The notes under the pieces: model-generated | What the model was told of the DNA's origin: nothing | What the model saw: only the letters and a program-made list of their open reading frames with translations | The model's database searches: none | From: Calamus simplicifolius | Lineage: Eukaryota > Streptophyta > Magnoliopsida > Arecales > Arecaceae | Assembly: GCA_900491605.1 (NCBI GenBank) | Contig: UESW01003831.1 | Location: 1,614,300 to 1,678,299, forward strand | Reading direction: 5' to 3' | Length of the DNA stretch: 64,000 nucleotides | Position numbers and translations under genes: made by a program | Shown here: positions 13,501 through 22,169 of the stretch, in pieces | Numbering within the stretch: the stretch's first letter is position 1 | How the letters are laid out: each line of letters starts with the position of its first letter

Positions 13501-13917
13501 AAGGAAGTCGGCGGTGGTGCCGGCGATGCGCTTGACGAGGAAATCGAATTCTCCGCGGGCGGCGGCGAGAGCTGGCGAGGAGGCGATGGCGAAGAAGGCG
13601 GGCTTGGGGGCGGCGGTGAGGCGGAGCTGGAGATACTGACCCGGGGAAGTGTGGGCGGCGGCGAGGTCGGGGGCGTCGGAGATGTCGATGGAGACGTGGA
13701 AGAGGGAGGCGTCGGCGGAGGCCGGGGCGACGAGGGCCAGCGGGGCCTGGGTCCAGGTGGCGGACTCCTGCCGGACAGCGGCGGCGACGGCGGCGAGGGA
13801 GGAGAGGGGGCGGCGGCCGAGGCGGAGGGGGCGGAGGCGGGGAGACATCAAGAAGGGGGCATGGGGTGGGGGCCGGAGCAGAGGAGGTGGAGGGTAAGAG
13901 AGGGCCGCCGCGACCAT
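590..13917 (-). CDS. Plastid FAD/NAD(P)-binding oxidoreductase, fruit-protein pKIWI502-like (partial, last exon off the left edge)
   Basis: This is a flavin reductase-like oxidoreductase that probably acts in plastids, since it starts with a Ser/Pro/Arg-rich leader. The visible exons on the minus strand are 13373-13917, 983-1082, 764-859 and 590-670, each with GT-AG borders; phases join cleanly (exon 1 ends AG, exon 2 supplies T to make Ser). Together they give about 274 residues. Seen motifs are a flavin-domain SPGQYLQLRL, FAIASSP, LKRGDIVELS and an NAD-domain loop ATGSGISPIRS, followed by RSDVRLYYGAKNLQRMAYQ and a C-terminal TGAVLCGHKQMTE. The usual final exon after MTE is not found in 1-589, so it lies outside the window. 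The start chosen is the ATG at 13917; upstream in-frame codons contain only a TTG. Family recognition is from memory of the protein family and is strong; the exact electron acceptor is unknown. Intron 1 is 12.3 kb because of inserted transposons. Confidence 0.9.
1512..1580. repeat. (AC)n/(AG)n compound microsatellite
   Basis: An AC run passes into an interrupted AG run of about 50 bases, inside intron 1 of the oxidoreductase gene. It is likely to vary in length between individuals. Confidence 0.9.
2004..2063 (+). mobile_element. 3' tail of an RTE-type LINE
   Basis: The text resembles the conserved 3' end of plant RTE LINEs (GCCGACCCCAACTAACTTGG, then GGCTTTG and a degenerate TTG-type tail). 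The same end is seen at about 11035-11083 in this window. Only the tail is recognised; the body is missing or too decayed. Confidence 0.55.
2064..3947. other. Intron sequence without recognised features
   Basis: This is AT-rich intron 1 sequence. An open frame of 109 codons at 3131-3460 (+) has no recognisable domain, low-complexity-like composition and no homologue I know, so it is not called a gene. Confidence 0.6.
3948..4210. mobile_element. Tourist-like MITE
   Basis: The left end reads GGGCTCTTTGGAGTGAG and the reverse complement of the right end reads GGGACTATTTGGTGTGA, an imperfect terminal inverted repeat typical of PIF/Harbinger-derived MITEs. The element is 263 bp. Flanks are TAA on the left and TAT on the right, so the 3-bp duplication is not exact. 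An imperfect direct repeat of about 30 bp lies at 4111-4170. Confidence 0.5.
4300..5432 (+). pseudogene. RTE-type LINE reverse-transcriptase relic, left part
   Basis: This strand shows, through many stops and frame changes, the order of an RTE/CFDP2-like LINE protein. It has FNKLLN-type and RIRIIEV-type segments, LVDNLFTKFLETKK, NYHGIKLINHIMKL (the usual NYRGIKL block), DEHTRHIQENISQCTLF, then FINDIILVNKL where active elements have FADDIVLV. The catalytic aspartate pair is therefore altered. It stops abruptly at the gypsy LTR at 5433, within the segment that normally precedes LKLKGKFYR. The remaining C-terminus resumes at 10866. It sits in sense in the intron of a minus-strand gene, so it is antisense to the host transcript. 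Confidence 0.75.
5433..6424 (-). repeat. 3' LTR of the intronic gypsy element
   Basis: On the minus strand the LTR starts TGTGATGAGG at 6424 and ends GGCAACA at 5433. A canonical TATAAATA box reads on the minus strand at 5739-5746, and the downstream part contains the ACTGACTTGGGTGTCGAAGG block that is typical of plant gypsy LTR leaders. Length is 992 bp. It is clearly related to the solo LTR at 49551-50450. Confidence 0.8.
6098..6290. repeat. Tandem palindromic CTCGG..CCGAG array in U3
   Basis: About eight loosely repeated units of roughly 23 bases each carry a short palindrome such as CTCGGATGGCCGAG or CTCGGGTTACCGAG. The array lies about 350-550 bp upstream of the TATA box of the minus-oriented LTR, so it sits where enhancers are found in plant LTRs. 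Open frames here simply translate the repeat. Confidence 0.75.
6425..6440 (-). promoter_or_regulatory. Polypurine tract of the intronic gypsy element
   Basis: On the minus strand, AGGAAGTGGGGGCA directly precedes the LTR start TGTGATG. This is where plus-strand DNA synthesis would be primed. The same arrangement is seen at 16315-16328. Confidence 0.7.
6800..9801 (+). pseudogene. Antisense ORF of the gypsy element: 'putative gypsy-type transposon' domain plus long coiled coil
   Basis: A four-exon gene-like unit is visible: about 6800-7460, 7544-8501, 8578-9227 and 9302-9801, with GTAAGT-type donors and CAG/TAG acceptors. Exon 1 encodes the plant domain called putative gypsy-type transposon (DRIRRLYRVP, LRAGFRFSFHPLVQEV, MVAPNSWRNLIRFISLC, then WKPRFFIAEG). 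Exon 2 is charged and Glu/Val-rich; exons 3 and 4 encode a long heptad-rich coiled coil (RLEAQVRELLGFREQS and similar). It is broken: a TAG at 7568-7570, a TAG at the end of the acidic stretch (about 8209), and frameshifts near 8360, 8620 and 9480; no in-frame ATG precedes the domain, although an ATA sits where a start would fit (about 6814). A TATA-like TATTTAAA lies near 6690. Function is unknown in this family. Confidence 0.65.
9802..10865. other. Unassigned 3' part of the truncated gypsy element
   Basis: This stretch follows the antisense ORF and contains scattered CTCGG/CCGAG motifs. The frames open here on both strands show no domain I can recognise. It is kept inside the element because the host LINE protein only resumes at about 10866. 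Confidence 0.45.
10866..11083 (+). pseudogene. RTE-type LINE C-terminus and 3' tail, right part
   Basis: After the gypsy sequence the LINE protein resumes: IERKSRDRAK, a KEVIKKDL block, MALNQAER (usual MALNRAEW) and then the 3' end CCCACCTAGTTTGAGATAAA with a GTTGTTG tail. Together with 4300-5432 this shows one LINE copy split by the gypsy element. Its stops match an old, inactive copy. Confidence 0.65.
11084..13372. other. Intron 1 sequence without genes
   Basis: AT-rich sequence with poly-A/poly-T runs (about 11240, 11440-11480, 12907-12925). No coding, LTR or inverted-repeat structure was recognised. It ends at the donor site of the oxidoreductase exon 1. Confidence 0.6.
13373..13917 (-). 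CDS. Exon 1 of the pKIWI502-like oxidoreductase
   Basis: The exon is very GC-rich, unlike the AT-rich surroundings, as is common for first exons of monocot genes. It encodes 181 residues plus two bases of a serine codon: a leader rich in Pro, Arg and Ser (about residues 1-50), then the start of the flavin-binding barrel, ending FATGSGI. The donor is AG|GTAGAC on the minus strand at 13373/13372. Long open frames on the other strand and in the -1 frame here are shadows caused by the high GC content. Confidence 0.9.
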
Positions 13918-14825
13918 CCCTTCTTTTCTTCTGCTTATAAGAAGGAGCGGAAATGTTGGAGAAGGTGCAAGGAGTCGGTCGTGGCAGCCGCCAAAATTGG
14001 TCAAAGGGGCAGCTTGGCCCGCAACGGAAACGAAGCATGACAAATCCGGTATTTTTTTTTTCTCTTTTTTTTTTAAAAATTAGTTGAGAAGATATTGGCG
14101 TCGTTATACTTCTCTCTAATTTATGCCGTTTATGTAAATTATTAGTGTAAGATTTAAGTATTACTAAACAGTCTAAACTGAATCCGTGTGATTTCAAATG
14201 TTATGCTTAATTATCATATCTGCCAACTTTTCATGTTCATGTGACTCACATGTATAATATTTTATGTGCATGAGTATTTATTTTTAAGAAGTTTTAGTCC
14301 TTAAAATTGATAGAATCAAGACAAGCTCCTCAATCTTCTACATCATGACAATGTATTTAAAATAATAAAGATTTTTTTTTAATGATGAAATAAGCTCAGG
14401 CTTCAATTTATTGGGGAAATACGATTTTTATGTTTTAATGAAAGTCTCTAATTTCTTTTAAAGACCACGTGAGTTGCATTTATAAAAAGTCAATAATATC
14501 TTATTAATGTAATATTTTAAATCCTATATATGCAATTTAATAGCATATAAATCATAGAGTAATCTATATTTTATTTTAATTATATTTATTGTATAAACAA
14601 ACCTTTATGCATGTATGCAGAATACAATATTTATATTAACAATAGATATAACTGTTGTCTCATGACTAATGTTCATTTTATCATTTAGTGAATTATTTGA
14701 GCCTCAAAAAGTTCTATTGAATTTGGTTGGTGTCTTAACTCTTTTGTTTGATCATAGAAAAAAATTAAAAAAAACATATTAACTATAAAATTACAAGACT
14801 AGTATATAAGTAAATAAAGTACAAG
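13918..14825. other. Upstream flank of the oxidoreductase gene
   Basis: The first 120 bases upstream of the chosen ATG form the likely 5' leader; beyond them the sequence is AT-rich. No convincing TATA box could be chosen because the region is rich in TATA-like words. No other gene is seen. Confidence 0.5.
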
Positions 14826-15160
14826 GCCTATAACGACCAATCAAGCACAAGATATAATACATATTTAATATTAAATTAAAAAAATTAAAAAAAGTTTATC
14901 TATAACATCGGTAACATTACCTTAAGTATAAGACCTGTATCAACTAATCAAGCATAAGAGAGATTAAATATTTAAAATCAAAATAAAATTTTGGCAGAGT
15001 TTCGTCTATAACATTACCTTAAGTATGAGATATGTATCAACCAATCAAGCATAAGAGTAATTAAATATTTAAGATCAAAAATAAACCTTTGGCAGAGTTT
15101 CGACTACATTATAAGTAACCTGACCTCATTTACGAGGTCTCTAACAATCAATCAACAACA
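14826..15160. repeat. Tandem repeat of about 103 bp
   Basis: Two good copies (about 14896-14998 and 14999-15098) share CTATAACATTACCTTAAGTA, an AACCAATCAAGCATAAGAG-like block and a TTTGGCAGAGTTTCG end. Degraded copies flank them at about 14826-14895 and 15099-15160. It adjoins a possible CACTA transposase scrap and may be part of that element. Confidence 0.7.
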
Positions 15161-15212
15161 ATAGTACATTATTAACAAAGCCATTTGCATAATAAATACA
15201 TTGACTTAATTA

Positions 15213-15330
15213 TTAGGATTCAACCTGAAACTTATGCCAATAGAATTCCCTCACATCGTCAGGCACAGTCTTCCAGGCATGTCCTTTGTTACTTAAATAA
15301 AGAAAAAAACTATGGGTGATAGCCATAGAA
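15213..15330 (-). pseudogene. Possible CACTA (En/Spm, Ptta-type) transposase fragment
   Basis: The minus strand encodes GHAWKTVPDDVREFYWHKFQ, which resembles the W-K-x-V-x(5)-FYW-x-x-F block of the plant Ptta/En/Spm transposase domain. Only about 25 residues match and the frame then stops, so this is a short relic at best. The LTR at 15464 cuts the sequence off. Confidence 0.4.
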
Positions 15331-15463
15331 GCAGCATGAGACTGAAGAAAATACCCACTATGCATCAAACACAAATAAACAATACTTGAAACATAGATCA
15401 AATAATGAATGAAAAGATGTTAAGATATTATAGTACTAATATTACCTCTCAAGATCGAGATCG

Positions 15464-16314
15464 TGTCATCATCTACCATTGGTTGGGAATGATACACGTT
15501 GGGATCCTGGTAGTACTCTTCCATCCGGATGGACCTACAAGACAGTCTCATGCATGAGTTACAGGGGCTGATCCCTGTGGAAGATCCTCCGATGCCCAAA
15601 TCAGTAAAAACCTTCAGCAAGCAGATGAGAGGAGAAGGTTGTTGCAGAAGGATGCCTCAAAGAAGGTTCCTGGAAAGCAATCGCCTCTGCTTAGATTATG
15701 AGGGCTTAGAGTTTCTTTCGAGATGCATACCTGAGGGGTCTTGGGACTTAGTATTTGTGCATCGCTAAGAAAGTAAGTAGTTATCTAATTTTTTGGATGC
15801 GTCTTAGGAAGTTGGCATTCGATAAGGCTGGAATCTCATTGGTTACGAGGATTGATGGTTGATGAAGCTGACATACATTTTATCAGAAATTTAAAATTTC
15901 ATTGATCATGGATGGAGTGTTATATTTGGCTTCTATCTTTGTTTTGGAAAGCTTACTCCGAAATCATTGCAATCGGACTGGTTCATCATTCGAGATATCC
16001 AGCGTGGTTTGAAACAACAATAGCACTTACATTGAGAAGATGAGGATCGATCCTGCCGAGGTATGGACACAGCTTGGCCATGCCGAAGTACGGAGATGGC
16101 TTAGCCTTGTTGAGGTTCAAAGATGGCTCGACGTTGTCAGTATGGAGATGGCTCAGCCCTGCCAAGATACAGAGATAGCATATGGTGCTGCTTGTCCTTT
16201 TTTGCAAAGGAGAATGGACATATCGTGGTAGTTAGTGGATCAGAGCTCAGAGGTGGGTTTTGTTGCCTGCCACATCTGCCAGTCGATGCAGTAACATTTT
16301 AACCCCGTATCACA
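15464..16314 (-). repeat. 3' LTR of the gag-only gypsy element
   Basis: It aligns along its length with 40355-41119, for example GAGGGCTTAGAGTTT, GAGGGGTCTT and TTCATTGATCATGGATGGAG-like blocks. The minus-strand start is TGTGATACGGGG at 16314, directly after the polypurine tract. The U5 end near 15464 is the least certain border, because similarity fades in the last 30 bases. Confidence 0.75.
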
Positions 16315-16328
16315 TGCCCCCTACTTTC
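16315..16328 (-). promoter_or_regulatory. Polypurine tract of the gag-only gypsy element
   Basis: The minus strand reads GAAAGTAGGGGGCA just before the LTR start TGTGATA. It is nearly the same as the tract at 6425-6440, so the two gypsy elements are related at this site. Confidence 0.7.
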
Positions 16329-16599
16329 TAATCCAAAGTGTAAGTTTGGGAATAAGGAGTAGAGTTCATGATGGCCCAATCTTATTGGCAAAATATGAAC
16401 TGGTAGAGGCGTGTCATAATGGTCTCATAAATGCCAAGCCGTTATCCCATCATTTCCTCTTGCAGAACGAGGAGAGGCTTTTCGTTTCCACCTGAGGATA
16501 GCTGGTGGAATGACGTGTGGTGGATACAGGATTTGATGCTTTTGAGATGCTTGGGGTTTTCCGCTGGTGATATCTCACACTTTTGTGAGGCTCAACAAA

Positions 16600-17395
16600 T
16601 AGATACTTGGCCTTGCCAAGTCATAAGAAGCTCCGATCGGCCTTGCCGAGGCTCGGAGTTACGTGACTTGGGCCTGCTAAGTTATAAAAAGCTTTTTCCT
16701 TGGTCCTATCAAGATTCTTCGACCGGCTTTGCCGAGGTTCGAAGGATTCTCGGCAACACTGAGACTTGAAGAAAATTTGCCTTGGTTTTGTTAAGGCACT
16801 TCGATCAGTCTTGCCGAGGTTTGAAAGATATTTTACTTGGTCTAGCCAAGGTACAAAGAAAGTTGCTCGGCCTTGATGAGGTTCGGAGAATATTTTACTT
16901 GGCTCAGCCAAGGTATAAAGAAAGTTGCTCGGCCCTACCGAGGTTCAGAGAATATTTTGCTTGGTCCAGCCAAGGTACGGAGAAAGTTGCTCGACCCTGC
17001 CGAGATTCAGAGAATATTTTGCTTGGCCTAACCAAGGTATGAAAAAAGTTGCTCGGCCCTGCTGAGGTTCGAAGAATATTTGGCTTAGCCCAGTCAAGGT
17101 ATGGAGGAAGTTACTTGGCCCTGCCGAGGTTGAAAGAATATTTTGCTTGGCCTAGCTAAGATACGGAGAGAGTTGCTTGGCCCTGCCGAGGTTCAGAGAA
17201 TATTTTGCTTGGCCCAGCCAAGGTACGGAGAAAGTTGCTTATCCTTGCCGAGGTTCAAAAAATATTTTGCTTGGCCCAGCCAAGGTATGGAGAAAGCTTG
17301 ACTGTGCTGAAGTTTGAAGAAATTTTTACTTGGCCCAGCTAAGGTATGAAGAAATTTTTACTTGGCCCAGCCAGAGTACGAAGAAAATCACTCGA
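16600..17395. repeat. Tandem repeat of about 62 bp with two palindromes per unit
   Basis: About twelve units carry alternating palindromes CTCGGCCCTGCCGAG and CTTGGCCCAGCCAAG, separated by GTTCAGAGAATATTTTG and GTACGGAGAAAGTTG spacers. Each palindrome has a 6-base stem and a 3-base loop. The array lies between the end of gag and the polypurine tract, a position taken by variable tandem repeats in several Tat-lineage elements. Confidence 0.85.
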
Positions 17396-18506
17396 CCTAT
17401 GGGGTCGATTTTCGGGCAAGTCCTGCCTTTCATCATTATCTTAAAAAAGATGATTATTTAAAGAATAAATATACAAATTGGAGTGAAGTTTTTTGTTACA
17501 ATGAGCAAAATAGCTCGGTTCAGACATACTTCACTGGAAATACACTCAGAGGTTATTCGAGTTCCACGTCCTGAGGATATTGTATCCCTTGGAGATTTTC
17601 TTTTGAAAAGGCGAGCCCCTCGCACCAGATCCTTTTAGGTCGGTTCTCCTCTTCGTTTGGCCAACCCTGGGAGGAGCCGACCATGGTAATCATATTAACA
17701 TTACCAGCCATCGGTGGGTTTGGCGGAGATTGTTGTCGAAGCTCAGGTGGACATTCTGCTCTGTTGTCTACTTTGGAGGCCCTTCTGTATCGCTCCAGTC
17801 TCCCTTGGTGAATGAGCTACTCGATTTTCTCTTTCAGTTGCCAATACTTCTCGGTATCGTGACCATAGTCACAGTGATACTGGCAGTATTTTGTAATATC
17901 CCTCAGAGCAAAGTTTCTTTGGAGGGGCCCTGATTGAGGAAGCTAGCGCTCGATCTCCATCAGAATCTGGACTTGCGGCGTGGCAAGGGGGTGTATTGAT
18001 TGAACTTTCATGCCGGGCTTCTGGTGCACTATCTTGACGGTGGAGCCCTCTGGCAATAAGGCGAGCTCGTAGGGCGAGCCGGTCGGCTCTTTTTGAGCTC
18101 TTCTCCTTTTTCTTGGATTGTTTGGCTCGGACTGACCTTCGGGATTCTTCTACTCTGGTATATTTATCCGCCAGAGCCATCACATTGGAGAGACTTTTTG
18201 GATAGTTGACTTCAATGGCGAAGTAAAAGTCTCTCTCCTTTGATACTTCACTCGCTAAGGCAGACATGGCCACCTCGTGGTTGAGGTGGTCGACTTCCAG
18301 CATAGCCGGGTTGCAACGGCCAAGAAAACTTCTCAGGGACTCCTCCTCTCGCTGCTTGACTTTGAAGAGGGAGTCGGATCTTCATCGATGGTGGTGGCTG
18401 CTGACGAACAGGCTGGTGAATGAGTGGCCCAGTTCATCGAAAGAGTTGATGGAGTTCGGCTTCAGTGTGCCAAATCATATCCTGGTAGGCCCCCTTAAAG
18501 TAGAGG

Positions 18507-20054
18507 TATTGGCCCAGATGGCAACCCAAGAGGGAGAGCGGTGAATTGGGTTCTTAAAAAATTTTGGCTATTAAAATAATTTCATAAAGTGATAGTGCAC
18601 AAGGATATATGCTATGAGTGTGATAATGAGAATGCAAAGCAAAAATTAAGAGATAAAGTAGAGAGAAAAAAAGATAAGCATGACAAACACAAGAGGTTTA
18701 TAGTGGTTCGATGTTATCTATACCTACATCCACTCCCAAGAAACTCTTAGACCCACACTATAATCACTCTGATTACAGCAGAGTTGTTTTCCAAACTCAC
18801 AACTCAAACTATTGTTTTACAACGGGATCACAATGAACCCAGTCAGTTTTCAAAGGTTAACTAGCACAAAACCTACTTAAAGCTTTCTAGCTTGATCAAG
18901 GCTAATCTGCCTTTCCTGATTCAATCACCTGATTGAATCAGTAACCAAATGTAATAAGAGTAAGGTTACAATAGATATAAAGCTCCTCAAATAAGCAAAC
19001 AAGATAATATAATCAAGATAGAAATATAAGAGCCTGATTTAGAAGATTTCTGAAGTTGGACTTTTTTTCTTTTTCTTAGAAATGATCTTCCTCAAGTTGG
19101 GCTTGAAGCTTTTCTTCTTTTCTTCTTTTCCTTAAAAATAATCTTCCTCAAGTTGGGCTTAAAGATTTGGAAGAATTGTTGATGTAGAGGCTGTTGAAGA
19201 ATTAGAGCTCTTTTCTTCTCCTTTTGGTTTGATAGAAATACTTCAAAATTAACTTTTGGATGCTTTGGTTTTCTCTAAACTTTTTTGGATTTGAGCTTTT
19301 TCCTTTTTGGTTTTTCTCTGCTCTGTTCTATATTTTCAAACGATCAGATAGTTCTATTTATAATCTCCTTTAAATCCACTTTTAAATGAAAATCAGCTGT
19401 TAAAAGTACTTAAGGAGGAGTTAGACATGAAAGAGGAAAGAGCCGTTGAAATCCGTTGGCGAAAAGATAAACTTTGAGTCATTTTTGACATCTCTGAAAT
19501 CCGCCTCTGACAGGGTAGAGTCAACTCTAATCTGGCATGAAGTTGGCTCTAAGTTGGGATGCTCGAAATGGTAACATTTGCTCATTATGGAGTTGGCTCT
19601 GGCTTTCCATGGGGTCGACATCTTTACGTGTTGGAGTCGGCTCTAACAAATGTGAGAGCCGGCTCTAATGAAGCCCCAAAAAATGCAGTTTCTGTATAAC
19701 CATTAGAGTCGACTCTAATTCTCTGTAGGAGTCGGCTTAATTTGACGCAGAAATGAGGTTCTTTGTCTTTCGATTAGAGTCGGCTCTAATCTCTACAGGA
19801 GCCGGCTCTAATCCGTGCCGAAAGTGCCAAACTGTTTCGATACGCTCTGAAGTCGGCTCTAATACTTCTAGAGTCAACTCTAATATCTGAAGCTTGACAC
19901 TTGACACTAGACATAGAGTCAAACTTAATTTTCCTTAAATTTTGATTAATTAAACATTTAAAATTCCTAAAACACTTAACCAAAATCATTAGTAACACAA
20001 GAGATATACTAATGTGGTTTTTGTTATTCATCAAAATCAATAATTGGGCCAACA
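18507..20054 (-). mobile_element. Solo LTR (1.55 kb) inside gag
   Basis: Ends on the minus strand are TGTTGGCCCAA at 20054 and TTGGGCCAATA (T-A instead of C-A) at 18507, an imperfect 11-bp inverted terminal pair. Flanking 5-mers are AGAGG and AAAGG, one mismatch, and removing the insert restores the gag frame. A TATAAATA box reads on the minus strand at 19355-19362. There is no coding capacity. A TG..CA structure with 5-bp duplication favours a solo LTR over a DNA transposon. Confidence 0.7.
19440..19915. repeat. Array of AGAGTCGGCTCTAAT palindromic motifs
   Basis: About a dozen copies of the near-palindrome TTAGAGTCGGCTCTAA and variants (GAGCCGGCTC, GAGTCGACTC) are spaced irregularly by 15-50 bases. 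They lie directly upstream of the minus-strand TATA box, in the U3 part of the solo LTR. Confidence 0.8.
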
Positions 20055-20173
20055 AAAGGGAAAGGCCTGACATAAGATCGCATCTGATGCCCTGTGAAAC
20101 ATCATGATGGATCGAAAGCTGCTCAAGTGATCGTCGGGGTCGGTGGTCCTATTGTACGGCTTGATTGCCGAAA

Positions 20174-20178
20174 GCTTG
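20174..20178. repeat. Target-site duplication GCTTG of copia A, left copy
   Basis: GCTTG directly before the LTR start TGTTAGG; the second copy is at 39655-39659. The exact match proves the element borders. Confidence 0.9.
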
Positions 20179-22162
20179 TGTTAGGAATTATGTATACAAG
20201 ATATGAATCTAATTCATATAAATATTACGGAATGTATAAAATAAAATTCCCAGATGCCCAAGATCCTTAGGAAAGATTCATTAAATCTCAAATAAAATCT
20301 AATTTTATTTATATCTGAGTCCTTTATCGATGTAGATGAGGATGAAGCCGTTTAATCCTTTGCCACTAGTCGTCCACGTGTCCGGCCTCTAACGCTGATC
20401 TATGCGGAGAAGAAGGGATGAAAACCTTCAAGGTATGAAGATGACACTACAGGAGAGAGAGAGGGGTGTTAGCGCCTCTTGAATCCCCTTACAGAAATAC
20501 AGAAGATATTTTTGAAGAAAGATCTAATCTTTTTCTTCTCTTTCTCTTCCTACATAGTAGGAAGGAACCATATTTATAGGATGAAAAGAGACGTTCCAAG
20601 GGAGAAGAAGAGACCTCTCTTCATGGCATGGTAACGTCATGGTAACTTTAATCCAAAGAAACTCTCATTTTTATAGTAATATCATGGTAACATTAATCCA
20701 AGGAAATGGAAGAAACACCCATTCTCATGGTAACGTTAATCCAAGTGTCACAATCTCAGCCTTTGAAATTAGGAATTGGTTATCTCATAACTACATGCCC
20801 TAATTTGTATGTGTTCATCATCGAACCATAGAGATTCATCATGCCTCATCCCATGGGCATGATTCCATCTTTACATGGCTGAGATTGGCCATCTATACCC
20901 GAATAATCAGAGCCATCTATCATATGGATCAAGTCATATCTGGGTATCCAATTATTTGTTCATCATATGCACAAATAATTTCTCCTTAACATTCCTTCTA
21001 CTATAATGGATCATATCCATTATTTTATCTTCTTTAAATTGGGTCTCACCCAATTATTTAATTAATCATCTTATCTGAATTAAATCTAATTTAATTCTCA
21101 TTTTAATTCATCCAACATTCTCCTTAATGCGTGTGACCCATTAGGCCCTTTAACATGTTGGCAGTAATCATGTCCTAATCATAGACCCTAGGAATGATTG
21201 GACAACTCTTTGTCTAATTCAACAACATGATTATAGATTATGAGAGGCCTCTAGTAAAGCATCATGACCACCCAACTGCTAAAGGTTTTGTTGACGTGAC
21301 CATCAACACCTGTCCATGAACGGTTATTGTATGATCAAATCCTTTTGTCACATATCCCAGATCAATCAATGGTATGGAATGTGTCAACCATGTAATTGAT
21401 CTTTGTTTACTTGATCTCAGGAAAAATTGACTCATATGAATTAGAACTTCGAAACCATTTCGAATTCCAACTCAACCTTGCAAGGATTTAACAATCAATT
21501 TAATCCATCAAGTGGCCATGGGATATAACCCTTTCTATCAAGGGAGACAAATCCATCTTGATCAAATACCATCTTCAAGTGCTTCATGTCCTACCCAATC
21601 GACACCATATTTGCCACCCGTGGCTAGAGCGACGTTTGGATGCCGTCAAAGCATGACATTCAACACATGAGATGCAATGGAGATCTCAAGTCAAAGGATC
21701 ATTCACACCACCGTCATTTAGAGATCAACCATCGACACTATATAGAATATCCATATGGGATCTCTGTACGGGTTATCCAATGCATCGTTACAATAACGAG
21801 CATCTACACACCTATCCAAGTATCTTCATACTTCAGCTTGTGAAATCAGCTGCTCACCCTAAGGGTGAGGATATGCAATGTGTGCTAGTCTCACAGTGTT
21901 TGATGGTGTCCAGTCCCATCTACACATCGACTAGAGAAGTTTAAAGAATCGAACCATAACGTGCAATTTGGATCTCACAATTTGTAATCTCTATTACAAA
22001 TTCCATATGCACGGTTCACATTCTTTTGGACTTTATCTCACAGACATATATATCAAATATTATAAAAGATATCTGGATAGATAAAGAAACCATTTTATTT
22101 GATTTATATTCATAGAATGTATATAGCATCCAATCTAATTGGATCTAGGGCATACACTAACA
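20179..22162 (-). repeat. 3' LTR of copia A
   Basis: Bounded by TGTTAGGAATTATG at 20179 and ...CACTAACA at 22162. It is almost fully matched by 27619-28085 plus 38107-39654. The polypurine tract AGTGCAAGTGGGAGAT (minus strand, 22163-22178) lies next to it. Confidence 0.9.
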
Positions 22163-22169
22163 ATCTCCC

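Noticed and set aside
13490..14197. 235-codon minus-strand frame overlapping exon 1, and plus-strand frames at 13388-14040
   Set aside because: Arg/Pro/Gly-rich shadows of the GC-rich oxidoreductase exon; the family match is in the other frame.
16600..17395. Regular repeats with spacers, resembling a CRISPR array
   Set aside because: Repeats are degenerate, spacers are also repeated, and the context is a plant retrotransposon.
18507..20054. Reading the inverted TTGGCCCA ends as a DNA transposon
   Set aside because: TG..CA-type ends, a 5-bp duplication and an internal TATA box fit a solo LTR better.
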